From the NCBI RefSeq assembly GCF_900323885.1, contig NZ_OOHJ01000023.1, forward strand, positions 372,001 to 436,000: a stretch of 64,000 nt of DNA. Reading direction: 5' to 3'. A program made the position numbers and the translations under genes. The notes under the pieces were generated by a model. The model was not told the DNA's origin, searched no databases, and worked only from the letters and a program-made list of their open reading frames with translations. The stretch is from [Actinomadura] parvosata subsp. kistnae. GTDB taxonomy: Bacteria; Actinomycetota; Actinomycetes; Streptosporangiales; Streptosporangiaceae. Positions 50,635-59,650 of the stretch are shown in pieces. Positions within the stretch are counted from its first letter, which is position 1. Every line of letters begins with the position of its first letter.

Positions 50635-50976
50635 CTAGCGGGGGCGGGCCGCGGCGTGGCCCTCGTCGGTGCGGGCGCCGGACAGGATGGCGTCGAGCAG
50701 CCCGGGATAGCGGGCGTCCAGGTCGTCCCGCCGCAGGACGAGCAGGTTCTCCCGGCCTGAGGGCTGCTGCCAGATGATGCCGCTGTCGCGCAGCACCCGC
50801 CAGTGGTGGGTCATGGTGGACTTCGCGGTGATGCCCAGCGTGTTCAGGACGCTGGTGCAGTTGTGCTCGCCGCCGGCGTCGAGGATGCGGACGACGGCCA
50901 GGCGCACGCCGTTCCCCAGTGCCGACAGGACGTCTTCGATGCGGATCTGGTCGCGGTCGGGATGACGGAAGGCCAT
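50635..50976 (-). CDS. ArsR-type winged-helix regulator
   Basis: A 113-residue HTH regulator: VLSALGNGVRLAVVRILDAGGEHNCTSVLNTLGITAKSTMTHHWRVLRDSGIIWQQPSGRENLLVLRRDDLDARYPGLLDAIL. No metal-binding CxC is seen, so it is probably a small-molecule sensor. The ATG at 50976 is used; the frame to 51057 runs into the MFS promoter. It is divergent from the 14-TM MFS pump and probably represses it. Confidence 0.88.
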   Translation of the reverse strand: MAFRHPDRDQIRIEDVLSALGNGVRLAVVRILDAGGEHNCTSVLNTLGITAKSTMTHHWRVLRDSGIIWQQPSGRENLLVLRRDDLDARYPGLLDAILSGARTDEGHAAARPR

Positions 50977-51079
50977 GGTCCAACTGTACCGCGATTGTCG
51001 AACTATCGCCCATTCGTCTGGCATAGTACGACTGTACGTAAATACGCGTACTGTCATTGCCTCCCTTGAAGGGCGTTAC

Positions 51080-52525
51080 ATGTCCACTCCCTCCGTGCTG
51101 CCCGCACCCTCGGCGGGCGCCGTCAAGCCGCGACTCGGCTGGACCCTGGCGCTCCTCGCCCTGGCCCAGCTCATCTACGCGCTCGACCTCAACATCGTGT
51201 TCGTCGCGCTCCCGCAGATCGGCGCCGACCTGGGCTTCCCCGGCCAGACCCAGCAACTCGTGGTCAGCGCCTACGTCGTCTTCGCCGGCGGATTCCTGCT
51301 GTTCGGCGGCCGGGCGGCCGACCTGCTCGGCCGCCGCCGCGTCTTCGTGCTCGCCCTGACCCTGTACGCGGTCTCGTCGCTGGCGGGCGGCCTGGCCGGC
51401 AGCCCCGCGGTCATCATCGTCGCCCGGGCCGTGCAGGGCATCGGCGGCGCGCTGCTCCTGCCCGCCACGCTGGCCCTGCTCAACAGCCTGTTCGCCGAGG
51501 GCCCGCAGCGCAACCGCGCGCTCGCGGTCTGGGGCGGCGCCGGCGCCAGCGGGCTGACCATCGGCGCGCTGCTCGGCGGCCTGCTCACCCAGCACTTCGG
51601 CTGGCCCGCCGTCTTCTACGTCAACGTCCCCCTGGCCGGGCTGGTCGCGCTGGCCGCCCTGGCCGTCATCCCGCGCGACCCGGCCGGGGGAGAGCGGCGC
51701 AGGTTCGACATCCCGGGCGCGCTGACCGTCACCGGCGGCTCGACCCTGCTCGTCTTCGCCCTGGTCGAAGGGCCCGAGCTGGGCTGGGGCAGCCCGCTGG
51801 TCGTCGGCGCCTTCGTGCTGGCCGCCGTACTGCTGGTGGTCTTCGCGCTGGTCGAGGCCCGTAGCGCCGACCCGCTCATGCCGTTCCGGCTGTTCCGCAA
51901 CCGCAGCCTCACCGTCGGCATGCTGGTCACCTTCATCTACATGGCCACCTTCGGCGTCCTGCCGTACTTCCTCACCGTCCTGATGCAGAGCATCCACGGC
52001 TACAGCGCCCTGCAGACCGGCCTGGCCTTCCTCATCCCCTCCCTGGCCATCGCGGCCGGCACCCAGACCGGCGAGCGGCTGGCCACCCGGCTCGGCACCC
52101 GCGCCACCCTGCTGATCGGCTTCGCCATCGGCGTGCCCGGCACCGCCGTCCTCGCCCTCGGCTTCGACGCCGAGGCCTCCTACGGGCTGCTGGTGCCCGG
52201 CCTCATCGTCTCCGGCCTCGGCCAGGGCATCGTCTGGACCGCCATGTGGATCGCCGCCGCCACCGGCACCGCCGCCCACGAGCAGGGCGTCGCCAACGGC
52301 ATCGCCTCCACCGCGCTCAACATCGGCAACGCCATCGGCCTGGCCGTCTTCACCGTCATCGCCGACCTCGGCACCGAGAGCAAGACCGGCCAGGCCCTGC
52401 GCGCGGCCACGGCCGACGGCGAGTTCCTGGTCGTCCTGCTCACCGCGGCCGGGATGATCGCCGGCCTCCTCATCACGCTCGCCCTGCGCCGGCGCGGCGA
52501 GGAGGCGCCCGCGACCGTCGGCTGA
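51080..52525 (+). CDS. EmrB/QacA-type MFS drug transporter (14 TM)
   Basis: A 481-residue protein with about 14 helices of the DHA2 family: LDLNIVFVALPQIGADLGF (TM1), GGRAADLLGRRRVFVLAL loop, ARAVQGIGGALLLPATLALL and GAGASGLTIGALLGGLLTQHFGWPAVFYVNVPLA (antiporter motif C region). Proton-driven drug efflux is the probable role. The ATG at 51080 follows GAAGGGC. A short gap with AGTACG/CGTACT-type dyads separates it from the divergent ArsR gene, the likely repressor. Confidence 0.92.
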   Translation: MSTPSVLPAPSAGAVKPRLGWTLALLALAQLIYALDLNIVFVALPQIGADLGFPGQTQQLVVSAYVVFAGGFLLFGGRAADLLGRRRVFVLALTLYAVSSLAGGLAGSPAVIIVARAVQGIGGALLLPATLALLNSLFAEGPQRNRALAVWGGAGASGLTIGALLGGLLTQHFGWPAVFYVNVPLAGLVALAALAVIPRDPAGGERRRFDIPGALTVTGGSTLLVFALVEGPELGWGSPLVVGAFVLAAVLLVVFALVEARSADPLMPFRLFRNRSLTVGMLVTFIYMATFGVLPYFLTVLMQSIHGYSALQTGLAFLIPSLAIAAGTQTGERLATRLGTRATLLIGFAIGVPGTAVLALGFDAEASYGLLVPGLIVSGLGQGIVWTAMWIAAATGTAAHEQGVANGIASTALNIGNAIGLAVFTVIADLGTESKTGQALRAATADGEFLVVLLTAAGMIAGLLITLALRRRGEEAPATVG

Positions 52526-52558
52526 CCACTCCGACCGGCGGCCTGCGGCTGCCGCCAC

Positions 52559-52600
52559 GGCCGGAGCACCCTGGCACGACGGCCCCCAGGTGCTCCGGCC
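52559..52600. terminator. Terminator hairpin
   Basis: GGCCGGAGCACC (52559-52570) and GGTGCTCCGGCC (52589-52600) form a 12-bp perfect stem with an 18-base loop between the convergent MFS and secreted-protein genes. Confidence 0.7.
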
Positions 52601-52630
52601 CCCCAGGCGCTCCGGCCCCGCCGCCAACGA

Positions 52631-53683
52631 TCACGCGGCGAGGGTGGCCGCCAGCGGTGCGCCGAGCTGGATGTCGAAGTACGCCACGAGATCGCCCGCG
52701 TGCACCCGGCCCAGGTCCGCGTCGATGACGACGATCGTCCCCGCCACGATGCCGGTGAACCCCGTCCCGGACCGCCGCGCCTGCTCGATCCGCGCGGTGA
52801 CCGGCCCGCGCACGGCCTCGCTCAGGAAGGTGAGCCCGCGCGGGAACTCCTCGGTGAGCGGGTGCCGCTGCCGCCCCGCCTGGATCGAGCTGCCGATGCC
52901 GAACCGCGCGGTGACGATCTGGTCGCCGCGGAGCGTGACGCGGAAGTAGCCGTTGGACTGGACGCGGGTGCACGACTGCTGCGGCGGGTAGAAGCAGTCG
53001 TACCCGCCCGCCTTGAGATCGTCCACGGCGGAGCTCATCGTGGTCGCGTAGTGCTCGGCGCCGAACGGCCAGCGCCGCACGGCGGCGCCGGCGGCGGTCA
53101 CGAGCAGGCCGTCGAGGTCGGAGAAGCCGTAGTCCGCGTGCTCGTCGCGCCAGGAGGTGCGGGGAGCGCCGTCGTCCCACACCACCGGGTCCGGCTGGGC
53201 GCGGGCGAACGCGTCGATCTCCCGCCGAGCCCGGTCACCGGCGCCGGGCCACACCGCGTCGAGCGCGGGGGCCGCGGCGTCGGCGACCTGGGGCGGCTCG
53301 CCCCGCTGGTACGTCCCGGCCTCCGGCGTGGGAAACCACGCCCAGGCGAGGCGGTCCTGCCGGTCGAGCAGGAACTGCGCGACCTGGGGCCGCACGCTGC
53401 CCGTCTCGTCGCGGTGCCCGATCCTGCACCACAGGGCCCGGCCGTCGGCGTTGCTCCTGACCTGCGCGCAGAACCAGCCCGTCCGCGTCAGCGGCCGGGT
53501 GAGCGCCGCGGCCGTCCCGCCGGCCGGGACGGGGACGGCCCGCGAGTCCTCGTCCGCCGCCGCGTGCGCGTACACCCGGTCGGGGGGCAACGACGGCGGC
53601 TCCGGCGACGACGCGCAGCCGGCCGGCGCCGACAGCCCGAGGAGGGCGGCGAGCACGATCGTCCTGACCTTGATGGAGCGCAC
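52631..53683 (-). CDS. Putative secreted protein or lipoprotein, function unknown
   Basis: About 350 residues. The N-terminus (VRSIKVRTIVLAALLGLSAPAGC) is a signal sequence with a lipobox-like AGC, so a lipid-anchored protein is likely, although the -3 residue is Pro. The mature part has four or more Cys (WFCAQVRSN, LWCRIGH, DCFYPPQQSCTRV) and no domain I recognise. The GTG at 53683 gives the signal peptide; the longer frame to 53755 is unlikely. It ends 30 bases beyond a strong hairpin. Confidence 0.65.
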   Translation of the reverse strand: MRSIKVRTIVLAALLGLSAPAGCASSPEPPSLPPDRVYAHAAADEDSRAVPVPAGGTAAALTRPLTRTGWFCAQVRSNADGRALWCRIGHRDETGSVRPQVAQFLLDRQDRLAWAWFPTPEAGTYQRGEPPQVADAAAPALDAVWPGAGDRARREIDAFARAQPDPVVWDDGAPRTSWRDEHADYGFSDLDGLLVTAAGAAVRRWPFGAEHYATTMSSAVDDLKAGGYDCFYPPQQSCTRVQSNGYFRVTLRGDQIVTARFGIGSSIQAGRQRHPLTEEFPRGLTFLSEAVRGPVTARIEQARRSGTGFTGIVAGTIVVIDADLGRVHAGDLVAYFDIQLGAPLAATLAA

Positions 53684-53694
53684 GGACGGGTAGC

Positions 53695-54060
53695 TTACGA
53701 GTAAACCGCCGGTAGGGTGCGGCCCTCCCCGCACCCGGCCCGGTCCACGATCCACGCGACGACAGGGACGTCACCACAGTCCTTGACCACGACGATCGCG
53801 CCGCACCCGGCGGCGGCGAGCCGGCGCAGCGGCCGGGCGGCGGTGGTGCCCAGCACCTGGGCGGGCGCCCACCGCTGCCCCCAGCGGAACGTCCGCGCCC
53901 CCATCCGGTAACGGCCGCCGTCCTCGCGGTGCACCAGGCCCGGATGGGCGAGCCGGCCCAGCAGCCTGTGCGTGGTGGCCTTGGGCAGGCCGGTGGCCAT
54001 GGCGAGCTGCGTCAGCCCGGCCTCTTCCCGCCGAGCCGGCTCCTCCAGCACGTTACTCGC
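53695..54060 (-). pseudogene. Truncated IclR-type regulator remnant
   Basis: About 121 residues match only the N-terminal part of an IclR protein: winged helix with GLTQLAMATGLPKATTHRLLGRLAHPGLVHREDGGRYRMGARTFRWG and the start of the effector domain (AARPLRRLAAAGCGAIVVV), then a stop. Full IclR proteins have about 250 residues. It sits 23 bases after the LacI stop and is probably a degraded regulator of the sugar locus or an HTH-only protein. Confidence 0.55.
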
Positions 54061-54083
54061 CACGCGGAGCGACGGTCGCGAGG

Positions 54084-55082
54084 TCAGCGGGTGGATTCGC
54101 GGATCACGAGCTCGAACGGGGCGACGTACTCGCCGGTGGGCCGGGAGGGGGCGTGCACGCGCTGCACCACCAGTTCGACGGCCTTCTCCGCCATCCACCG
54201 GTGATCGGGCGCCACGGTCGACAGCGACGGGACGAGGAACCGGGCCTCGGGCACGTCGTCGAAGCCGATGAGGCGGACGTCGTCCGGGACGCGCAGGCCG
54301 CGGTCGGCCAGGCCGCGCAGGACGCCGATGGCGATCGTGTCGGTCACCGCCACCAGCCCGTCCACCTCGTGACCGGAGTCGACCATGCGGTGCGCGGCGG
54401 CGCGGCCGGCTTCCATGGTCATGCGGTCGAGGGGGAAGAGCAGGGGCGGGTCGGCGGCCAGGCCGCGTTCGGTGAGGGCGTCGAGGTAGGCGTGGTAGCG
54501 GCGGGTCACGACGTTCACGCCTTCACGGGCGGGGCCGGAGACGATGCCGATCCGGCGGCAGCCCTGGTCGGCGAGGTGGCCGGTGGCCGCCTTGATGCCG
54601 GCCTCGTTGGGCATGGAGACGTGGTCGAACCGGCCGCCGAAGTCGCGCTCGCCGAGCATGACGATGGGGTAGCCCGCCTCGGTGAGCCGCTCGTCGAGGC
54701 CGTCGAGGGCGACGGCGCTGAGGATGAGGCCGTCGAACTGCAGGAGGCGGGAGTGGGCGAGGGCGTCGGCCTCGCCGGTCTCGGCGGCGCCGGTGCGTTC
54801 GATGGCGACGTGGTAGCCGCGGCGGGCGGCCGCGTCGATGACGAGGTCGGCGAGGTGGCTGAAGTAGGGCAGATCGATCTCGGGCACGGCCAGGCCGATG
54901 ACGCCGGTGCGCCCGGACTTGAGGGTGCGGGCGGAGACGTTGACGCGGTAGCCGGACTCGCGGATCGCCTCCAGCACCCGCTGGCGTACGAGGTCGCCGA
55001 CGCCGCCGCGGTTGTTGACCACGTTGGAGACGGTCATCTTCGACACCCCGGCGAGCCGGGCAACGTCCTCCATGGTCACCAT
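54084..55082 (-). CDS. LacI-family transcriptional regulator of the glycosidase locus
   Basis: A 332-residue LacI regulator: HTH VTMEDVARLAGVSKMTVSNVVNNRGGVGDLVRQRVLEAI, then a periplasmic-binding-type sensor (TGVIGLAVPEIDLPYFSHLADLVIDAAARRGYHVAI, FDDVPEARFLVPSLSTVAPDHRWMAEKAVELV). Start ATG at 55082 or 55073. It is last in line with SBP-permeases-GH127-glycosidase on the same strand and most likely binds the TGTTAGCGCTCAC boxes of that locus; the inducer is probably an arabinose-containing sugar. Confidence 0.9.
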   Translation of the reverse strand: MVTMEDVARLAGVSKMTVSNVVNNRGGVGDLVRQRVLEAIRESGYRVNVSARTLKSGRTGVIGLAVPEIDLPYFSHLADLVIDAAARRGYHVAIERTGAAETGEADALAHSRLLQFDGLILSAVALDGLDERLTEAGYPIVMLGERDFGGRFDHVSMPNEAGIKAATGHLADQGCRRIGIVSGPAREGVNVVTRRYHAYLDALTERGLAADPPLLFPLDRMTMEAGRAAAHRMVDSGHEVDGLVAVTDTIAIGVLRGLADRGLRVPDDVRLIGFDDVPEARFLVPSLSTVAPDHRWMAEKAVELVVQRVHAPSRPTGEYVAPFELVIRESTR

Positions 55083-55216
55083 GTCGCGCCCCGTGTTCCG
55101 TGGGTTCGTCGTGGCCGTTCCTGACGGAGGCCGTCGTCGGTCCCCGAGTTTATCGCGGCGCGGACGGTCTCCGAGCGCGGGCCGGAGGGCCCGGCGGCGC
55201 CGGGCCCTCCGACGAC

Positions 55217-56917
55217 TCAGGTGAGCTGGATGTAGTCGAGCTCGGCGTACCCGGTGCCGCCCGCGAAGTAGGGCGAGCCCTTGGCCAGGCGGATCACGTT
55301 GTAGCCGGCCCGGAGCGTCACGGTGGTGCTGACCGTGGCGCCGAACTGGCCCCACCCGGCGGTCGGCGGGTAGCTGACCGTGCTCCAGGCGCCGCCGTTG
55401 TAGGCCAGGCCCTGGGTGGCGGTGGCGCCGGTGCCGTTGGCGTAGCCGATCGTCATCGTGTACGCGCGGGCGGTCGGCACGTTGACGACGAAGTCGACGT
55501 AGCTGTCGGTGCGCGGGGTGCCGGAGTTGTCGATGCGGCCGACGTACCCGCCGCCGGACGCGCTCGCGGAGGTGAGCCGCTGGGCGCGGAAGACGGAGGC
55601 GTTCTCGGCCTCGTAACGCTGCTGGTAGGCGGGCACGCCGGCGGCGGGCTCGACGACGAGCTGGTACGCGCTGGTGGCCACCATGTTCGGCACCGAGACG
55701 CTGAGCTGGCCGCCCGAGACCGTGCGGGTGCCGGTGGAGACGGTGGTGGGGGCGGCGACGCCGGTGAAGCGGCCGCCGGCGGGGGTGGACAGGAGGGTGA
55801 CGCGGACGCTGGAGCCGAGCGCGCCGAGACCGGTCAGGTTGATCGTGTTGGTGCCTGCCTCGTCGCCGAAGACGACGTTGACGATCTTGCGGGTGGGGTC
55901 GTAGGCGGCGAACCCGTCCAGGCCGCTCTGCCCGCCCGGCGTGGTGGTGACCATGTTGCCGGCCATGTCGCCGTACCACTTGTAGAGCCACCACGTGCCG
56001 GTCGGCTGGTTGTTGTTGACGACCAGGCCGTTCATGGTGCCGTACTCGTACCAGAAGGCGCGGTGCGCGGACTCGACGCCGGCCCGCTCGAACTTGGCGA
56101 CGTAGCTGGCCACCCGGCCGGGCACGTCCACCTCGGCGGGGGCGGCGTACTCGTTGATGGAGATGCGGCGCGGGCTGATGCCGAGCGCGGCCTCCAGGTT
56201 GCGGTAGTCGGCGATGTCGCCGGCGATGCGGGCGGGGTTCTGCAGCTCGTGCCAGCAGATGATGTCGGGCAGCGTGCCGGTGTCGCGGGCGTGGGTGAGG
56301 AACGACTGCATCCACGAGCGGCTGTAGACGGCGGTGCTCGGGCCGACGATCGGCGTCTGCGGGTCGAGGGCGCGCACCGCGCGGAACGTGCGCGTCCAGC
56401 CGTCGTTGAACGCGCCGGCGGCGGCGGTGTTCCAGGTGTAGTCGGGCTCGTTCCAGAGCTCCCAGCCGATGACGTTGGTGACGGTGGTGGCGTTGAGCCG
56501 GGCCCGGACCATGGTGTCGACCTTGGCCAGCCAGTCGTTCCAGCTCACCCACTTGTAGGGGAAGTCGGGGTAGATGTCGGGCATCCGGATGAACTCGCCG
56601 GCGCCGACCCGGGTGGCCTGCGGGGCGACGAGCAGGGAGTCGCCGCCGGGCGGCTGGCCGTTGGGCTTCTGGCCGACGCCGGGCGCGGGCTGCGTCAGCG
56701 AGTTCATCTTGATGGGCAGCAGCGTGGAGTCGGCGGGGCGGGAGTTCTCGGCCAGGCCGTACAGGCCGCCGGAGGCCACGTGGGTGACGGGGCGGAACGG
56801 CTGGGCGACGTTGACGGTGAGGGTGGCGCCGGCCGCGGCGGCGGGGGAGGCCGCGACCGTCACCGACGTGGCGACGACAGTGAGCGCTAACATCAGCGAG
56901 CTGGCACGTGGACGCAT
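55217..56917 (-). CDS. Secreted clan GH-A glycosidase (GH39/GH5-like) with C-terminal CBM
   Basis: A 566-residue secreted hydrolase. Residues 1-28 are a signal peptide. The catalytic TIM barrel (about 35-330) has the clan-A acid/base in VIGWELWNEPDYTW and a probable nucleophile in RRISINEYAAP. A beta domain (about 335-420) follows, and the last 130 residues are a CBM35/CBM6-like module (YEAENASVFRAQRL, YNVIRLAKGSPYF, AELDYIQLT). The ATG at 56917 has GAAGGAG; it starts 1 base after the GH127 stop. One TTA codon in the signal peptide coincides with a LacI-type box. Substrate may be an arabinan or similar, by context only. Confidence 0.85.
   Translation of the reverse strand: MRPRASSLMLALTVVATSVTVAASPAAAAGATLTVNVAQPFRPVTHVASGGLYGLAENSRPADSTLLPIKMNSLTQPAPGVGQKPNGQPPGGDSLLVAPQATRVGAGEFIRMPDIYPDFPYKWVSWNDWLAKVDTMVRARLNATTVTNVIGWELWNEPDYTWNTAAAGAFNDGWTRTFRAVRALDPQTPIVGPSTAVYSRSWMQSFLTHARDTGTLPDIICWHELQNPARIAGDIADYRNLEAALGISPRRISINEYAAPAEVDVPGRVASYVAKFERAGVESAHRAFWYEYGTMNGLVVNNNQPTGTWWLYKWYGDMAGNMVTTTPGGQSGLDGFAAYDPTRKIVNVVFGDEAGTNTINLTGLGALGSSVRVTLLSTPAGGRFTGVAAPTTVSTGTRTVSGGQLSVSVPNMVATSAYQLVVEPAAGVPAYQQRYEAENASVFRAQRLTSASASGGGYVGRIDNSGTPRTDSYVDFVVNVPTARAYTMTIGYANGTGATATQGLAYNGGAWSTVSYPPTAGWGQFGATVSTTVTLRAGYNVIRLAKGSPYFAGGTGYAELDYIQLT
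56879..56892. promoter_or_regulatory. LacI-type box inside the 5' end of the glycosidase gene
   Basis: On the minus strand the sequence reads TGTTAGCGCTCACT, matching 13 of 14 bases of the box upstream of the importer operon (61852-61865). Its position about 26 bases into the coding region could act as a roadblock. The match could also be chance coding of Leu-Ala-Leu with a TTA codon. Confidence 0.5.
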
Positions 56918-56918
56918 G

Positions 56919-58826
56919 TCACTCTCCTTCGGGGTGGGGGGTGAAGGCGGGCAGCCATACGCGCATGCCCGCCGGGCCCCGCCGGGCCCAGGAGTGGTAG
57001 GGCCGCAGCGGGAGGTCGATCCATCCGGCGTCCGCTGGCGGGGCGGCCGGGCGGGAAAGGTAGGGCCAGTCCCCGCCGGGGCGGGCGGGGAGCAGGGCGC
57101 GGACCAGGGTGCCGCCGTCGCCGGCGCGGGGCGCGCAGCCGGGGTCGATGACGAGCGCGTCGAGGGCGTCGGGGTCCGGCAGGTCGCGGGACTCCGCGCA
57201 CAGGACCTCGGGGCCGCGCTCGACGGCGACGCAGCCGCGCACCGCGTCGATGCGCGGGTCGGGCCAGGTGAAGCGGGGCTCGACGGGCAGGTCGAGGGTG
57301 ATGAGCTCGCCCGCGCGGAAGGCCCGGCGGACGCGGACGAGGCCGGGGGAGACCTGCCGGGTGCGGCCGTCCTCGGTGAGGGTGGCGCCCGCCGCCCAGG
57401 AGGGGACGCGCAGGGTGAGTGTCCACGGGCCGGGGGTGCCGGCCGCGACGCGCAGGCGGACGGTGCCGGACTCGGGGTAGCGGGTCTCGACGTCCACGCC
57501 GACCGGCCGCCCGTCCGGCAGCTCCGCGCGGATCTCGCAGGAGGCGTACTGGTGCAGCTGCAGCCCGTCGTCGTCGGTGGTGGCGAGGTAGCCGTGCAGG
57601 CTGGCCAGGGTGCGGGCGACGTTGGTGGGGCAGCAGGAGACGTCGAACCAGGCGGCCCTGGTGCCGCCCTCGGCGCGCGGGCTCACCTCGTCCGGGTCGG
57701 CGGGCCGGCCGGGCGTGCGCTGGTGCAGCGGGTTGGCGTAGAAGAACGCGCGGCCGTCGGAGCTGGGCGAGGTCGCCACGACGTTGTAGACGGTGCGCTC
57801 GACGAGGTCGGCGTAGCGGGGCTCGCCGGTGGCCAGCAGCAGCCGCCACGACACCATGATCGACGCGACGCCGGCGCAGGTCTCGCAGTAGGCGCGGTCC
57901 GGCGGCAGCTCCCAGTCCTCGCCGAAGCCCTCGTCCTGGTGGCGCGAACCCATCCCGCCGGTGATGTACGTCCGGCGCGCGACCGAGCGTTCCCACTGCC
58001 GCTCCACCGCCCGCAGCAGCTCGTCGTCGCCGCGCTCGACCGCCACGTCCACGGCCGCCGCCGTGAGGTAGAGGGCGCGCACGGCGTGGCCGCGCCACAC
58101 CTCGGCCTCGCGGATCGGGACGTCGTCCTGGAAGTAGGCGCGGCCGAGCGGGATGTCGCGCAGCGTCCCGTGCCCGCGCCGGTCGAGGAACAGCCGGGCC
58201 TGCTCGACGTAACGCTCCTCGCCCAGGGCGCGGCCGAACTCGGCCAGGCCGACCTCGATCTCCGGATGGCCGCAGATCCCGGCCCGCCCGTCCGCGCCGA
58301 ACGTGCGGCACACGTGGTCGGCGGCCCGCCGCGCGAGGCGGACCAGGTCGTCCTCGCCGTGCGTGCGCAGGCGGGCGACCGCGGCCTGCAGCAGGTGGCC
58401 GGTGTTGTACAGCTCGTGGCCGCCTTCGAGGTCGCTGTAGCGGGGTGGCTGGTCGCCGTGGCCGAAGCAGGTGTTGAGGTAGCCGTCCGGGTCCTGGGCG
58501 CGGGCGATGCGGGTGGTGAGCCGCTTGATCGCGGCCTCCGTCTCCGGGTCGCCGGTCCGGGCCGCCTCCCAGCACAGGGCCTCCAGCAGCTTGTAGACCT
58601 CCGAGTCGGAGAACGGCCAGCCGGGACGGTCCGGCCCGGTGGTGCCGTCGGCGACCCGGTCGAAGTTGGCCAGCCAGCCGAGGCGCTCCATCCACGACTC
58701 GCAGTGGGCGAGGGTGGCCGTGGCGTTCACGGCCTGCCGCTCGCCCCAGAAGCCGCCGGTGAGGGTGACCTGGGCGAGCCCGAGGGGGCGCACCCGGCCG
58801 TGGGAGGGCAGCACGGGGCTGCTCAT
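56919..58826 (-). CDS. GH127 beta-L-arabinofuranosidase-like protein (DUF1680)
   Basis: A 635-residue glycoside hydrolase of family GH127 (DUF1680): LGLAQVTLTGGFWGERQAVN at the start, ICGHPEIEVGLAEFGRAL, the Cys-containing metal-site motifs YCETCA and FDVSCCPTNVARTLASLHGYL, and a C-terminal beta domain (TLTLRVPSWAAGATL, VRGCVAVERGPEVLCAES). Characterised members release beta-L-arabinofuranose from plant oligosaccharides, using zinc-bound Cys. No signal peptide, so it acts on imported sugars. The ATG at 58826 follows GAAAGG; it lies 17 bases after the permease gene. Confidence 0.92.
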   Translation of the reverse strand: MSSPVLPSHGRVRPLGLAQVTLTGGFWGERQAVNATATLAHCESWMERLGWLANFDRVADGTTGPDRPGWPFSDSEVYKLLEALCWEAARTGDPETEAAIKRLTTRIARAQDPDGYLNTCFGHGDQPPRYSDLEGGHELYNTGHLLQAAVARLRTHGEDDLVRLARRAADHVCRTFGADGRAGICGHPEIEVGLAEFGRALGEERYVEQARLFLDRRGHGTLRDIPLGRAYFQDDVPIREAEVWRGHAVRALYLTAAAVDVAVERGDDELLRAVERQWERSVARRTYITGGMGSRHQDEGFGEDWELPPDRAYCETCAGVASIMVSWRLLLATGEPRYADLVERTVYNVVATSPSSDGRAFFYANPLHQRTPGRPADPDEVSPRAEGGTRAAWFDVSCCPTNVARTLASLHGYLATTDDDGLQLHQYASCEIRAELPDGRPVGVDVETRYPESGTVRLRVAAGTPGPWTLTLRVPSWAAGATLTEDGRTRQVSPGLVRVRRAFRAGELITLDLPVEPRFTWPDPRIDAVRGCVAVERGPEVLCAESRDLPDPDALDALVIDPGCAPRAGDGGTLVRALLPARPGGDWPYLSRPAAPPADAGWIDLPLRPYHSWARRGPAGMRVWLPAFTPHPEGE

Positions 58827-58843
58827 AGGGCGAAACCTTTCTG

Positions 58844-59650
58844 TCAGTCCTTGACGGCGCCCGCGGTGACCCCGGCGGCGATGTAACGCTGCGCGAGGAC
58901 CAGGAGGAAGGCCGCGGGCACGGACGCGATCACGGCGGTCGCCATGATCGAGTTCCATTGGGTGGTGTTGTTGCCGATGTAGCGGAAGATGCCGAGCGTG
59001 ATCGGGATGACGTCGCTGTTGCGGTTGAGCGTGGAGGCGAAGATGAAGTCCGACCACGCCCACAGGAACGTGAACAGCGACACGGTGATCACGGAGTTGC
59101 GGCTGAGCGGCAGGATGATCGAGCGGAACGTCCGCCACGTGCTCGCCCCGTCGAGCTGCGCCGCCGACAGCAGCTCGCCGGGGATGCCCGCCATGAACGC
59201 CCGGAACAGCAGCACCCCGAACGGCACGGCCAGCGTCGAGTCGGCCACGATGAGCCCCGGCACGGTGTTGAGCAGCCCGAGCCTGATGTAGATCGCGTAG
59301 AAGCCCATGGCCATGACGACCGCCGGGATCATCTGCGCGACCAGCAGCAGGAAGTCGATCGCCCGCCCGCCCCGCGGCCGCAGCTTGGCCAGCGCGTAAC
59401 CGGCCGGCAGCGACACCGCCAGCGTGAGCGCCACCGTGCCGAGGCCGATGAACAGGCTGGTCGCCAGGGCCGGCAGCTGCTGGCCGAACGCCGCCGCGTA
59501 CCCCTCGAACGTGGGGTTCCACGGGAACCAGTGCGGCGGGTCGGCCCGCATGTCGCCCGTCCGCGTGAGCGAGACGTTGACCATCCAGTAGACCGGGAAG
59601 AGCATCAGCGCGACCAGCACGATGCCCGCCAGGGTCTTCCAGTGCCTCAT
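58844..59650 (-). CDS. Carbohydrate ABC transporter permease (MalG-like)
   Basis: A 268-residue inner-membrane permease with six helices. The EAA loop ELLSAAQLDGASTWRTFRSIILPLSRNSVIT has the AAxLDGA signature for docking an ATPase. The ATG at 59650 overlaps the MalF-like stop (59647) as ATGA. It forms the importer with the next two entries. The ATPase is missing, as is usual in actinomycetes where one MsiK-like ATPase serves many importers. Confidence 0.92.
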   Translation of the reverse strand: MRHWKTLAGIVLVALMLFPVYWMVNVSLTRTGDMRADPPHWFPWNPTFEGYAAAFGQQLPALATSLFIGLGTVALTLAVSLPAGYALAKLRPRGGRAIDFLLLVAQMIPAVVMAMGFYAIYIRLGLLNTVPGLIVADSTLAVPFGVLLFRAFMAGIPGELLSAAQLDGASTWRTFRSIILPLSRNSVITVSLFTFLWAWSDFIFASTLNRNSDVIPITLGIFRYIGNNTTQWNSIMATAVIASVPAAFLLVLAQRYIAAGVTAGAVKD